This document shows, piece by piece, positions 18,045 through 26,380 of a stretch of DNA of 56,209 nucleotides (the first letter of the stretch is position 1; each line of letters begins with the position of its first letter). The stretch lies in contig CADEDE010000010.1 of NCBI GenBank assembly GCA_902825995.1, forward strand, positions 1 to 56,209. The letters are read 5' to 3'. The notes below the pieces were generated by a model. The model saw nothing but the letters and a program-made list of their open reading frames with translations, did not search any database and was not told the DNA's origin. The translations under genes and the position numbers were made by a program. The DNA comes from an uncultured Burkholderiales bacterium (GTDB lineage Bacteria > Pseudomonadota > Gammaproteobacteria > Burkholderiales > Burkholderiaceae_C).

Positions 18045-18953
18045 ATGAACCGCAACAAGATTTCGGCGCTCATCGTGGCCGCAACGCTGGCGCTGCCGGC
18101 GCAGGCCGCGCTACGCATCTTCGCCTGCGAGCCCGAGTGGGGCGCGTTGGCACAGGAGCTCGGCGGCAAGTTCGTCGAGGTGGCGGTGGCCACCAACGCA
18201 CTGCAAGACCCGCACCAAATCCAGGCCAAGCCGAGCCTGATCGCGCGTGCGCGCAACGCCGATCTGGTGGTCTGCACCGGGGCCGAACTGGAGATCGGCT
18301 GGCTGCCGCTGCTCTTGCAGCAATCGGGCAATGCCAAGGTGCAGCCTGGGCAGCCGGGCTATTTCGCCGCGGCCGACGCGGTGCGCAAGCTGGATGTGCC
18401 GGCGGCACTCGACCGTGCGCAGGGCGATGTGCATGCCGCCGGCAACCCGCATATCCAGACCGATCCGCGCAATATCGCCGCGGTGGCGAATGCCCTGGCC
18501 ACGCGCTTGCAGCAGATCGACCCCGGCAACGCCGCGCAATATGCTCGCGCACAAGCCGATTTTGCCGCGCGCTGGCAGCCGGCGATGGCGCGCTGGAGCG
18601 CTCAGGCCGCGCCGCTGAAAGGGCAGGCGGTCGTATCGCAGCACAAGGGCTTCGTCTATCTGTACGACTGGCTGGGCCTGAAGGAAGTGGCGGTGCTCGA
18701 ACCCAAGCCCGGTGTCGAGCCGACGGCCCCGCATTTGCAGAGCGTGCTGGCGACCTTGAAAGCCACACCGGCGCGCCTGGTGTTGTACGCGGCGTACCAG
18801 GATTCGCGGCCCTCGGAATGGCTGGCCAAGAACGGCGGCGTCGCGGTGGTCAGGTTGCCGTTCACCGTCGGCGGCAGCGACGGTGCGAAGGATCTGTTCG
18901 GCCTCTTCGACGATACGCTGGCGCGCCTGCTCGCTGCCGGAGCCTCGAAGTGA
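18045..18953 (+). CDS. znuA: ZnuA-like metal-binding periplasmic protein
   Basis: 302-aa cluster-9 (TroA/ZnuA) ABC binding protein with signal peptide (LIVAATLALPAQAA). Candidate metal ligands are the His residues in LQDPHQIQAKPS, AGNPHIQTDPRN and VVSQHKGFVYL; YQDSRPSEWLAKN sits where the family usually has a Glu/Asp ligand. The His-rich loop of many ZnuA proteins is absent. It delivers zinc or manganese to a membrane permease. The 3' end overlaps the permease gene as GTGA. Zinc as substrate is an inference. Confidence 0.87.
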   Translation: MNRNKISALIVAATLALPAQAALRIFACEPEWGALAQELGGKFVEVAVATNALQDPHQIQAKPSLIARARNADLVVCTGAELEIGWLPLLLQQSGNAKVQPGQPGYFAAADAVRKLDVPAALDRAQGDVHAAGNPHIQTDPRNIAAVANALATRLQQIDPGNAAQYARAQADFAARWQPAMARWSAQAAPLKGQAVVSQHKGFVYLYDWLGLKEVAVLEPKPGVEPTAPHLQSVLATLKATPARLVLYAAYQDSRPSEWLAKNGGVAVVRLPFTVGGSDGAKDLFGLFDDTLARLLAAGASK

Positions 18954-19747
18954 ACTGGGCCGCGCTCGATTGGAGCATCCTCGGCCCGGCGCTGATCGCC
19001 GGCCTGCTGGTATTGGCCACGCATGTGCCACTGGGAAAGCAGGTGCTGGATCGCGGCATCGTCTTCATCGATCTGGCGATCGCGCAGATCGCCGGCCTGG
19101 GCGTGATCGCCGCCGATGCGCTGGGGCTGCCCGAGGGCGGGGTCGCGGTGCAGGCCGCGGCCGTCAGCGCGGCCTTGCTCGGCGCCTGGCTGCTGACCTG
19201 GACCGAGAAGCGCGCCGCGCAGCAGCAGGAAGCCTTGATCGGCGTGCTCTTCATCCTCGCGGCCTGTGCCGGCATCCTGCTGCTGGCCGGCAACCCGCAC
19301 GGCGGCGAGCATTTGAAGGATCTGCTGGTCGGGCAGATCCTGTGGGTCAATGCGACGCAACTGGCCTGGCTGGCGGGCATCACGGCCGTGCTGCTGGCGG
19401 CACTTGGGCTGGGTTGGGTGCAGCGCCTCGGGCGCTTCGGCTTCTATGGCGCCTTTGCGCTGGCGGTGACGGCCTCGGTGCAATTGGTCGGCGTCTATCT
19501 GGTGTTCTCGAGCCTGATCATCCCGGCGCTGGCCACGCGCGCGCACTGCGGCCGGCGGCGCCATGCCATCGCCTACGCTATCGGTGCGCTGGGCTATGCG
19601 CTGGGCCTGGCCCTGTCGGCGCTGTTCGACCTGCCTTCGGGCGCCGTGGTGGTATGGACGCTGGCCCTGTGCGGCGGCGTCGCCGCCGCGCTTTTCCGGC
19701 CGCTGCACGCGAGCCCTCATACTCGGCTATCGTCACAAGCACCTTAG
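18950..19747 (+). CDS. znuB: ZnuB-like metal ABC transporter permease
   Basis: 265-aa polytopic membrane protein of the ABC-3 family (ZnuB/TroC), with about seven or eight spans. The segment SLIIPALATRAH near the C-terminal third matches the family's cytoplasmic coupling region. Start is GTG at 18950, overlapping the binding-protein stop. No ATPase gene of the ZnuC type is next to it, which is unusual. The methyltransferase gene begins 2 bases after its stop. Confidence 0.88.
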   Translation: MNWAALDWSILGPALIAGLLVLATHVPLGKQVLDRGIVFIDLAIAQIAGLGVIAADALGLPEGGVAVQAAAVSAALLGAWLLTWTEKRAAQQQEALIGVLFILAACAGILLLAGNPHGGEHLKDLLVGQILWVNATQLAWLAGITAVLLAALGLGWVQRLGRFGFYGAFALAVTASVQLVGVYLVFSSLIIPALATRAHCGRRRHAIAYAIGALGYALGLALSALFDLPSGAVVVWTLALCGGVAAALFRPLHASPHTRLSSQAP

Positions 19748-19749
19748 CG

Positions 19750-20460
19750 ATGCCCGGCTACGAGACCAAGCAGGAACAGATCGCCGTTGCCGGTGTTGCC
19801 GATCTGACGATCCGCTCGCTGCTCGATCACCAGCAGTACGCCGATCCGCTCGGTGCCGCCGACCGGCTCGGGATTTCTTCCGCCGCCTGGCCGCTGTTCG
19901 GCTTGTTGTGGCCGTCGGGCGCGCAGCTCGCGGCGCGGCTCGCGGCGTGGCCGGTGACGGCCGGCGAGCGCATCCTCGAAATCGGCTGCGGCCTGGGCCT
20001 GGCCAGCCTGGTCGGGCACCGGCGCGGCGCCGATATCACCGCCAGCGATTGTCATCCGCTGGCGGCCAGCTTCATGCTGGAAAACCTGCGCTTGAACGGC
20101 CTGGCGCCGCTGAAATACCGGCATGGCCAGTGGAGCGCGACGCCGGCGCAACGCCAGCATGCGCTCGACGACGGCCAGCCTGCGCTCGAAGGCCGCTTCG
20201 AGCTGATCATCGGCAGCGACCTGCTCTACGAGCGCGACGATGCCGGCGCACTGGCGCAGTTCATCGCCGCGCACGCTGCGCCCGGCGCACGGGTGTGGAT
20301 CGTCGATCCCGATCGCAGCAACCGCGCTGCCTTCAACCGCCACATGGCGGCGCTGGGGTTCAGCCTGCACGAAGAGCGCCTGGACCAGCCGGCCGCGCCC
20401 GGCGCCGCGGCCTACAAGGGCCGGCTGTTGAGCTATCGCTACGCGCCGCCGTTGCAATGA
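19750..20460 (+). CDS. Class I SAM-dependent methyltransferase (COG3897-like)
   Basis: 236-aa Rossmann-fold methyltransferase. Motif I is ILEIGCGLGLASLV, the acidic residue after strand 2 is in ITASDCHPLA, and motif IV-like IIGSDLLYERDD is followed by WIVDPDRSNR. This resembles the 'predicted nicotinamide N-methylase' / METTL21-type lysine methyltransferase group, so a protein-lysine or small-molecule substrate is possible. It begins 2 bases after the permease stop and overlaps the next gene as ATGA, so it is part of the same transcription unit. Confidence 0.88.
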   Translation: MPGYETKQEQIAVAGVADLTIRSLLDHQQYADPLGAADRLGISSAAWPLFGLLWPSGAQLAARLAAWPVTAGERILEIGCGLGLASLVGHRRGADITASDCHPLAASFMLENLRLNGLAPLKYRHGQWSATPAQRQHALDDGQPALEGRFELIIGSDLLYERDDAGALAQFIAAHAAPGARVWIVDPDRSNRAAFNRHMAALGFSLHEERLDQPAAPGAAAYKGRLLSYRYAPPLQ

Positions 20461-21200
20461 CCGAGCCGCTGCTGCTTTCGGCGACGCAGATATCGACCTT
20501 CGAGGGCGAACGCCTGCTCACGCGCGCCACGGGCTTTTTCTTCGCCCGCGATGAACGCCTGTTCGTGAGCACCAGCCGGCACGTGCTGCTCGACGAGCCG
20601 AGCAAACACTTTCCGGACCGCATCGAGATCGAACTCCACACCGATGCGCACAACCTGACCCAATCCATCGGCCTGTCGATGCCGCTCTACCGCGAGGGCA
20701 AGAGCCTGTGGCGCCAGGGCGAAGACCCCTCGGGTGAGATCGATGTAGCGGTGCTCGAAGTCGATCGCACGGCGCTGCCCGAGCCGGTGCTGCTGCGCGC
20801 CTTCACGCCCGAGCATCTGCAGGATTCGCTCGACGAGATCGAAGCCGGCTCGGCGCTGCTGATCGTCGGCTTCCCGCTCGGCTTTCACGATACCCTGCAC
20901 CACCTGCCGGTGGTGCGCCAGGCGGTGATCGCATCCTCGTTCGGCCTGCGCTTCCAGGGCCAGGGCTACTTCCTCACCGATGCGCGCACGCACCGCGGCA
21001 CCAGCGGCGCGCCGGTGGTCATGCGCGACCGCACCGCGCACAGCGACGGCGAGCTGCCGTGGAAGCTGCTCGGCGTGCACTCGGCGCGTCTGGACATGCT
21101 TACGCGCGACAACGAGCAGGACGAATCGCTGGGCCTGAACTGCGCCTGGTACGCTGACATCCTGATGACGCTGACCGACCTGCCAGCGCAGCCTATTTAG
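20457..21200 (+). CDS. Trypsin-like serine protease domain protein
   Basis: 247-aa protein with a chymotrypsin-fold triad: His in VSTSRHVLLD (about residue 42), Asp in EIDVAVLEVD and Ser in RGTSGAPVV. There is no signal peptide, PDZ domain or membrane span, so it should be cytoplasmic, which is uncommon for this fold outside defence or signalling proteins. Its start overlaps the methyltransferase stop (ATGA). Its 3' end overlaps the convergent tesA end by 8 bases. The substrate is unknown. Confidence 0.85.
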   Translation: MTEPLLLSATQISTFEGERLLTRATGFFFARDERLFVSTSRHVLLDEPSKHFPDRIEIELHTDAHNLTQSIGLSMPLYREGKSLWRQGEDPSGEIDVAVLEVDRTALPEPVLLRAFTPEHLQDSLDEIEAGSALLIVGFPLGFHDTLHHLPVVRQAVIASSFGLRFQGQGYFLTDARTHRGTSGAPVVMRDRTAHSDGELPWKLLGVHSARLDMLTRDNEQDESLGLNCAWYADILMTLTDLPAQPI

Positions 21201-21871
21201 GCAACAGCGGCCGCAGCGCGGCCCATACATTGCCGAGCATCAGCGGCTGCGCAGCTTCCTTCGGATGGATGCGGTCGGCCTGGAACATCGCTTCGGCGTC
21301 GGGCGCATCGGCCACACCCTCGAGCAGGAATGGCACTAGCGCCGTGCCTTCGCTCTTTGCGACGCCGGCGAACACGGCCATGAAGTCTTCACCGTACTGG
21401 CGGCCATAGTTGGGCGGCACCTGCATGCCGACCACGACGACGCGCGCACCGCCGGTCTTGGCGGCACGGGCCATCGCCACCAGGTTGGCTTGGGTCTGCT
21501 TCAGCGGCAGGCCGCGCAGGGCGTCGTTGCCACCAAGTTCGAGGATGACATGGCTGGGCTTGTGCTGCTCGAGCAGCGCCGGCAGGCGCGAGCGCCCACC
21601 CGAAGTGGTGTCGCCGCTGACGCTCGCGTTGACCACCTTGGCAGCGATCTTCTCCTTCGAGAGCCGTTGCTCGAGCAGCACCACCCAGCCGCTGCCGCGC
21701 GCCAGGCCGTATTCGGCCGACAGGCTGTCGCCGACGACGAGGATCAGCGGAGCGCTCGCGGCCGTTGCGCCGACAGCCCATGAGGGCATCGCCAGCGCAG
21801 CCAGGGAGGCCGCCACGATCAGGCTACAGTGCGCCACCCATCGCCGCCACCCGAACCACACACCTTCCTTC

Positions 21872-21873
<2 letters not shown>
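21193..21873 (-). CDS. tesA: Arylesterase / acyl-CoA thioesterase TesA (SGNH hydrolase)
   Basis: 226-aa periplasmic SGNH/GDSL hydrolase. A signal peptide (LIVAASLAALAMPSWA) precedes block I GDSLSAEYG (nucleophile Ser), the Gly in SVSGDTTSGG, block III GGNDALRG and block V with Asp and His in ADRIHP. TesA hydrolyses acyl-CoAs and esters. The ATG at 21873 shares the CATG tetramer with the start of the divergent ABC gene. An AGGGG Shine-Dalgarno for tesA lies inside that gene. tesA divergent from a YbbA-type ATPase is a conserved arrangement. Confidence 0.94.
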
Positions 21874-22546
<673 letters not shown>

Positions 22547-22550
22547 CGGC

Positions 22551-23639
22551 CTACGACGGCAGGAAATCCACCGGCCAGCTGACCACCATCGCGTCAACAT
22601 CCTTGGCGCCGAAGTCGAACTGGCGGATGCGTGCGACCAGCTTCTGCTCGAGTTCGGGTGTTTTCAGCTCGGTCGAAACGACACGGCAGCCAATCACCTC
22701 GCCTGTGGGCGAGATTTTCAGCTCGACGACGACCTTGCCTTGCAGGGCCGGCTCATCGCGCAGCGCGCGGGTGTAGAGCGCATAGATGGCGCCCTTGTTG
22801 CGTTCGAAGACGAGTTTGATTTCCTCGATCGAGCGCGAGGCCTTGCCGCTGCCGCCCTTCTTCAGCGACCCGCCGGCGCCGTCACCGTTGCCCCCGCTGC
22901 CGCCCCCGCGCGCACCGCCGCCGCCGTAGCCGCCGCCACCACCACCGCCGGCCACGCCTTCGACCAGGGTGGTGGCGCGGCCCGCCAGGCCGCCGCCGCC
23001 GGTATTGCGGCTGTAGGCGGCGGTATTGATGCCGCCCGAGCCGCCGGTCATATTGGAGGTGATCAGTGCGCGCGCCGGCAGGCCGGCTTCATTGCCGGCG
23101 CCCACGCCCACGCCGACGCCGCTGCCCACGCCGGGGCCGGGCTTGATGTCCTGCTTCAACTGCACCGCGACCGGCGCGCCGCGCATTTCGGCCAGGGTGT
23201 CCTTCATGGCCAGCAGGCCGACGCCCGCCGCCTTGCGCCGCGCGCCGTCGATCTCGCCCGGGGGCTTGTTGGCGATCGGATTGCGTGCCTCGGGTACCGG
23301 GGCTTCCTTGGTGCGCTCCTGCTTCGGGGCTGGGCGCGGATCGGCCTTGGCCGGTAGCGGCTCCTGCGGGATATTCGCTTTGGCGATCTTCTGCGCTTCC
23401 AGCGCCTTCTTCGGCGTCGGCAGGATCTCGCGCTCGAGCACCAGCTTGGCCAGGCGCGGCGGCAATTCGGCCGGCTTGGCGCGGTCTTCCTGCGGCCGCG
23501 GCATCAGCGAGAAGACCAAGCAGGCCAGCGCCGCGGTGCCGACGACCGAACGCAGGATGCGTTTGAAGCGCGCCTCGTCTTCAACCGCGATCGCCCACGC
23601 CAGCATCGGCGCGCGGAATGACACCGATGCGGCGCTCAT
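22551..23639 (-). CDS. AgmX/PglI- and TonB-type C-terminal domain protein
   Basis: 362-aa inner-membrane protein, last gene of the 17-kb cluster. One membrane span near residues 31-47 (SVVGTAALACLVFSLMP) is followed by a Pro/Lys-rich periplasmic stretch (about 50-130), Gly-rich low-complexity segments (about 170-265, including a run of seven Gly) and a C-terminal alpha/beta domain (SIEEIKLVFERNKGAIYALY to FLPS) like AgmX/PglI and TonB. Such proteins carry proton-motive-force work from ExbB/ExbD to outer-membrane partners. In Myxococcus, GltG and GltJ of the gliding machine have this domain. The cytoplasmic N-terminal module of GltJ is missing. Start overlaps the upstream exbD stop (ATGA). Confidence 0.87.
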   Translation of the reverse strand: MSAASVSFRAPMLAWAIAVEDEARFKRILRSVVGTAALACLVFSLMPRPQEDRAKPAELPPRLAKLVLEREILPTPKKALEAQKIAKANIPQEPLPAKADPRPAPKQERTKEAPVPEARNPIANKPPGEIDGARRKAAGVGLLAMKDTLAEMRGAPVAVQLKQDIKPGPGVGSGVGVGVGAGNEAGLPARALITSNMTGGSGGINTAAYSRNTGGGGLAGRATTLVEGVAGGGGGGGYGGGGARGGGSGGNGDGAGGSLKKGGSGKASRSIEEIKLVFERNKGAIYALYTRALRDEPALQGKVVVELKISPTGEVIGCRVVSTELKTPELEQKLVARIRQFDFGAKDVDAMVVSWPVDFLPS

Positions 23640-24133
23640 GACTTGACCGCCTTCGGCGTCACGGCGAACGAGACTTCGCTGAAATCGGCACGTGCCGCCG
23701 TGACCATCACCTTGCGCAGCAGGGCGTAGGGCAGGGTCTTGTCGCCCATGATCGTGATGGCCTTGCCCTGGGCTTGGTTCTCGGTGCGGATCACGACGCG
23801 CTTGGCTTGCAGGTCGAGCTCTTCCTTGAGGCCGGCGATCAGATCGCCCTCGGTGGCCAGGGCTTCATTGACGGTTGCCACGCGGCGGCCTTCGACCAGG
23901 ATATCGGGGCCGCTGACGGTGATGACCAGGGTCTCTTTGGGCGTCTTGTCGGCGCTCGATTGCGGCAGCGATACGCCCTTGCCAGGCGTCAGGATCTCGA
24001 CCCCGGCCGCGCTCGACATCAGGAAGAAAATCAGGATCGTGAAGATGTCGATCAGCGACACCAGGTTCATATCCAGGCCGGTCTTGTTGCGGTCCTTGCG
24101 GTCGGCGCGCTTCTCCAGCGGCGTCAGCTTCAT
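23636..24133 (-). CDS. ExbD/TolR-family protein with intact membrane Asp (ExbD-1)
   Basis: 165-aa TolR-like protein with one N-terminal membrane span (LVSLIDIFTILIFFLMS) and a periplasmic alpha/beta domain. Asp29 in the span is the family's essential proton-carrying residue. With the ExbB-type protein it should form a proton-driven motor. The periplasmic part ends with the usual DKTLPYALLRKVMVTA helix region. It lies 15 bases after the second exbD gene and overlaps the AgmX-type gene. Confidence 0.92.
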   Translation of the reverse strand: MKLTPLEKRADRKDRNKTGLDMNLVSLIDIFTILIFFLMSSAAGVEILTPGKGVSLPQSSADKTPKETLVITVSGPDILVEGRRVATVNEALATEGDLIAGLKEELDLQAKRVVIRTENQAQGKAITIMGDKTLPYALLRKVMVTAARADFSEVSFAVTPKAVKS

Positions 24134-24148
24134 GTTGATTCCGCTCCC

Positions 24149-24655
24149 TTATGCTTTGGTGGCGATCGGCGCGTCGCCGATCGAGATGTCGGGGAACAGC
24201 GGCACCGGTTTGTCCTTGGCACTGTGCCCGGCCGGGACTTCACGCACGGTGTCCATCAACTGGATCAGCGTGTCGTAGGGCGTCTCGGGCCGCGCCAGCA
24301 AGGTGGCCGTGGCCGTCTCCGGGAATTTGGTCTTGATCTGCTGCATCAGCGCCGAGAGGGTGACCAGGTCGTAGCCGCCGTTGGCGCCCGGCACATTCGG
24401 AATGCGCTGGATCAGGCCGCCGATGCGGTCACCGACTTCGAGCGCATCGGGGCGCAGCACGATCTCGAGCTTCAGGTCGTTGACCTTCAATTGCTCGACC
24501 GCGCCCGAGGCCTTGGCCGGCAGCGAGAGGTCGATCACCGACAGGCGCGTGAACACCGCTGTCGAAAGCAGGAACGGCACCAGCACCACGATCAGGTTGA
24601 TGAAGGCCGTCACGTCCAACTCGGCGGTGTGGCGGCGGATGCGTCTGGATCGCAT
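24149..24655 (-). CDS. Divergent ExbD/TolR-family protein with Asn at the motor position (ExbD-2)
   Basis: 168-aa TolR-like protein. The cytoplasmic leader RRIRRHTAELDVTAF and span INLIVVLVPFLLSTAVF align with ExbD, but the proton-carrying Asp is replaced by Asn20 (codon AAC at 24598-24596). The periplasmic domain contains LVTLSALMQQIKTKFPE and PYDTLIQLMDTVREV. It probably pairs with the Asp-bearing paralogue next door in one motor. The gene is 31 bases downstream of the exbB-type gene. The Asn is read directly from sequence; loss of proton transfer by this subunit is inferred. Confidence 0.9.
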   Translation of the reverse strand: MRSRRIRRHTAELDVTAFINLIVVLVPFLLSTAVFTRLSVIDLSLPAKASGAVEQLKVNDLKLEIVLRPDALEVGDRIGGLIQRIPNVPGANGGYDLVTLSALMQQIKTKFPETATATLLARPETPYDTLIQLMDTVREVPAGHSAKDKPVPLFPDISIGDAPIATKA

Positions 24656-24686
24656 GGCGGGCTCCCGGCGTGGCTCTGTTGTTCGG

Positions 24687-25352
24687 TCAGCGCGTGGTCG
24701 GCGTGGCCATGCCGGCCTCGGCCTTCAGGCGCTGCGTCACGTTCAGGAAGCTGATCTTGGCGGCCTCCAGGCCATCCACGATCTCGCTGGTGCGGGCTTG
24801 CAGGAAGGCGTGGATCAGCAGGAACGGGATTGCCACGGTGAGCGCGAAAGCGGTGTTGTTCATGGCGATCGAGATCGATGCCGAGAGCAGCTCGGCCTTC
24901 TCGGCCGGGTTCACCTGCGAAACCGCCGTGAAGCCCTTGATCAGGCCGATGATGGTGCCCAGCAGCCCGACCAGGGTGATGACGTTGGCGAAGGTCGCGA
25001 TATAGTGCGTGCGCTTCTCCAGGCGCGGCACGATTTCCATCATCCCTTCCTCCATCGCCGCATCGATATCCTCGCGGCGGCCGGGGCTTTGCATGCGCTG
25101 CAGGCCGTTGGCGACGATCTTGCCGACTGCCGCGTCGGAACTCGAGGCCGCCTGGTGCACATCCTTCAGGCGCCCGCCTTGCAGCAGCGGCAGCAGTTGC
25201 GACCACAGCTTGCGGTTCTCGCTGCCGGCGCGCTTCAAGAAGATATAGCGCTCGACCGCGATCGCCAGGCCGATGGCCATGATCAGGATGCTCGGGTAGA
25301 TGGCCAGGCCGCTGTCCTGGAAAAATTTGACGGATGAATCGATGAGGGACAT
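24687..25352 (-). CDS. ExbB/TolQ/MotA-family proton channel protein
   Basis: 221-aa protein with three predicted spans: about residues 15-37 (GLAIYPSILIMAIGLAIAVERY), 118-140 (ANVITLVGLLGTIIGLIKGF) and 165-188 (AMNNTAFALTVAIPFLLIHAF). The conserved Thr/Gly residues of the TolQ channel core are present. It would form the pentameric channel around two ExbD chains. Start has a good GGAG Shine-Dalgarno. It follows a small exported protein gene and precedes two exbD genes, the one-TolQ/two-TolR composition of the myxobacterial AglR-AglQ-AglS motor. Confidence 0.94.
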   Translation of the reverse strand: MSLIDSSVKFFQDSGLAIYPSILIMAIGLAIAVERYIFLKRAGSENRKLWSQLLPLLQGGRLKDVHQAASSSDAAVGKIVANGLQRMQSPGRREDIDAAMEEGMMEIVPRLEKRTHYIATFANVITLVGLLGTIIGLIKGFTAVSQVNPAEKAELLSASISIAMNNTAFALTVAIPFLLIHAFLQARTSEIVDGLEAAKISFLNVTQRLKAEAGMATPTTR

Positions 25353-25382
25353 GGTGGGTTCTCCTACGGGACTGGTTGAATT

Positions 25383-25664
25383 TCAGCGAGCGGCGGCGGC
25401 CGCGATCGGTGGCTTGAGTTGCTGGTCGTAGCTGACATGGCGGCGATAGACATCGCGGTCGATCGGCGCCATCAAATCGTCGAGCACACTGTTGACCGGC
25501 TTGCCGCTCAGGTTGCCCGGCGGCGGTTTTTTCCAGGGCACGATATACAGCACCTTGGGCAATTCGCGGTTGCCGATGATCTGCGTGCGTTCGATATCGG
25601 CGCGGTCCTGGGCGAAGGCCGCGCCGGCGCTCATCGACAGCAATGCGAGGGTGCGCAATTTCAT
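25383..25664 (-). CDS. Small exported protein of unknown function
   Basis: 93-aa protein with signal peptide (LRTLALLSMSAGAAFA, cleavage before QDRAD). The mature part of ~75 residues is Pro-containing (VLYIVPWKKPPPGNL) and ends in an Ala tail; it has no Cys and no recognised domain. Its start overlaps the TPR lipoprotein stop (ATGA) and exbB follows 30 bases later, so it is almost certainly co-expressed with the motor. Function unknown; a periplasmic linker or regulator of the motor is possible. Confidence 0.75.
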   Translation of the reverse strand: MKLRTLALLSMSAGAAFAQDRADIERTQIIGNRELPKVLYIVPWKKPPPGNLSGKPVNSVLDDLMAPIDRDVYRRHVSYDQQLKPPIAAAAAR

Positions 25665-26380
25665 GGCTGCTCCTTGCCGCTCTTGGCGACCTGTGTGCTC
25701 TGGCCCGCGGGCGGTGCGGCCTGTGCCGGTTTGCGTTTGCGCAGGTCGGCAGCCCACTTGGTGACTGCCGCGTCGCCGCTCGGTGCGAGTGTGAGGTAGC
25801 GCTCGTACAGCTCGAGCGCCTTGGCGCCATTGCCGAGGTACAAGTCGTGCAGGATGCCCAGGTTCAACAGGGCCGCTGCATGATTGGGGTCGAGTGTGAG
25901 CGCCTGTTCGTAGGCTTCCTGGGCCTTGGCGAACTGGCCGTTGCCGCGATAGGCGATGCCGAGTTCGTTGAAAAAGCGCGGCTGCGTCGGGCTGGCCTGC
26001 ACCGCGCGCTCCAGCGCGGCCACGGCCTCGACATTGCGGCCGGCGGCGCGGTGGATCACGCCGATATTGGCGTGCACGCCGCCGAGTTCGGGGTGCGCCT
26101 GGGCCAGCGCCGTCCATTGGCGCAGGGCCTCGTCGTTGCGGCCGGCGCGCTGCGCTTGCAGCGCGCGATCGAACTGGGCCTGGATTTCGGCGGCAACCGG
26201 CGCCAGTACCGGCGCCGCGGGCTTGGCTTCGGCGGCGGCCGTCGCCGTGCTCGGCGCGACGATCGCCGCCGCGGCCTGCTGCATCGCCTCGATCGGTTTG
26301 GAGACCGTCGCGCAGCCGGCCAGCGTGGCCGCGGCGACCGCGAGCAGCAGCGCGCGCGAGCGCATGTCAACGCACCACAT
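25661..26380 (-). CDS. TPR-repeat lipoprotein
   Basis: 239-aa lipoprotein with lipobox LAGC (Cys23) and about four TPR units in residues 75-215 (RAGRNDEALRQWTALAQAHP, FAKAQEAYEQALTLDPNHAA). A low-complexity Ala/Pro linker follows the lipid anchor. The ATG at 26380 is chosen because AAGGAG lies 7 bases upstream; it overlaps the preceding gene by 14 bases. ATG 26365 is a weaker alternative that also keeps the lipobox. By position and domain it resembles Glt/Tol-type TPR lipoproteins that tie motor complexes to the outer membrane. Confidence 0.86.
   Translation of the reverse strand: MWCVDMRSRALLLAVAAATLAGCATVSKPIEAMQQAAAAIVAPSTATAAAEAKPAAPVLAPVAAEIQAQFDRALQAQRAGRNDEALRQWTALAQAHPELGGVHANIGVIHRAAGRNVEAVAALERAVQASPTQPRFFNELGIAYRGNGQFAKAQEAYEQALTLDPNHAAALLNLGILHDLYLGNGAKALELYERYLTLAPSGDAAVTKWAADLRKRKPAQAAPPAGQSTQVAKSGKEQP

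Noticed and set aside
22860-23130. Short tandem sequence in the AgmX-type gene, considered as a CRISPR or VNTR array
   Set aside because: It is codon-level Gly-rich low complexity (GGN repeats) within an open frame, with no regular repeat-spacer pattern.
22551-25352. Simple TonB-ExbB-ExbD system for TonB-dependent receptors
   Set aside because: There are two different ExbDs, the TonB-like protein is of AgmX type with a Gly-rich linker, and the gene is surrounded by TPR and barrel genes, with no TonB-dependent receptor in the cluster.
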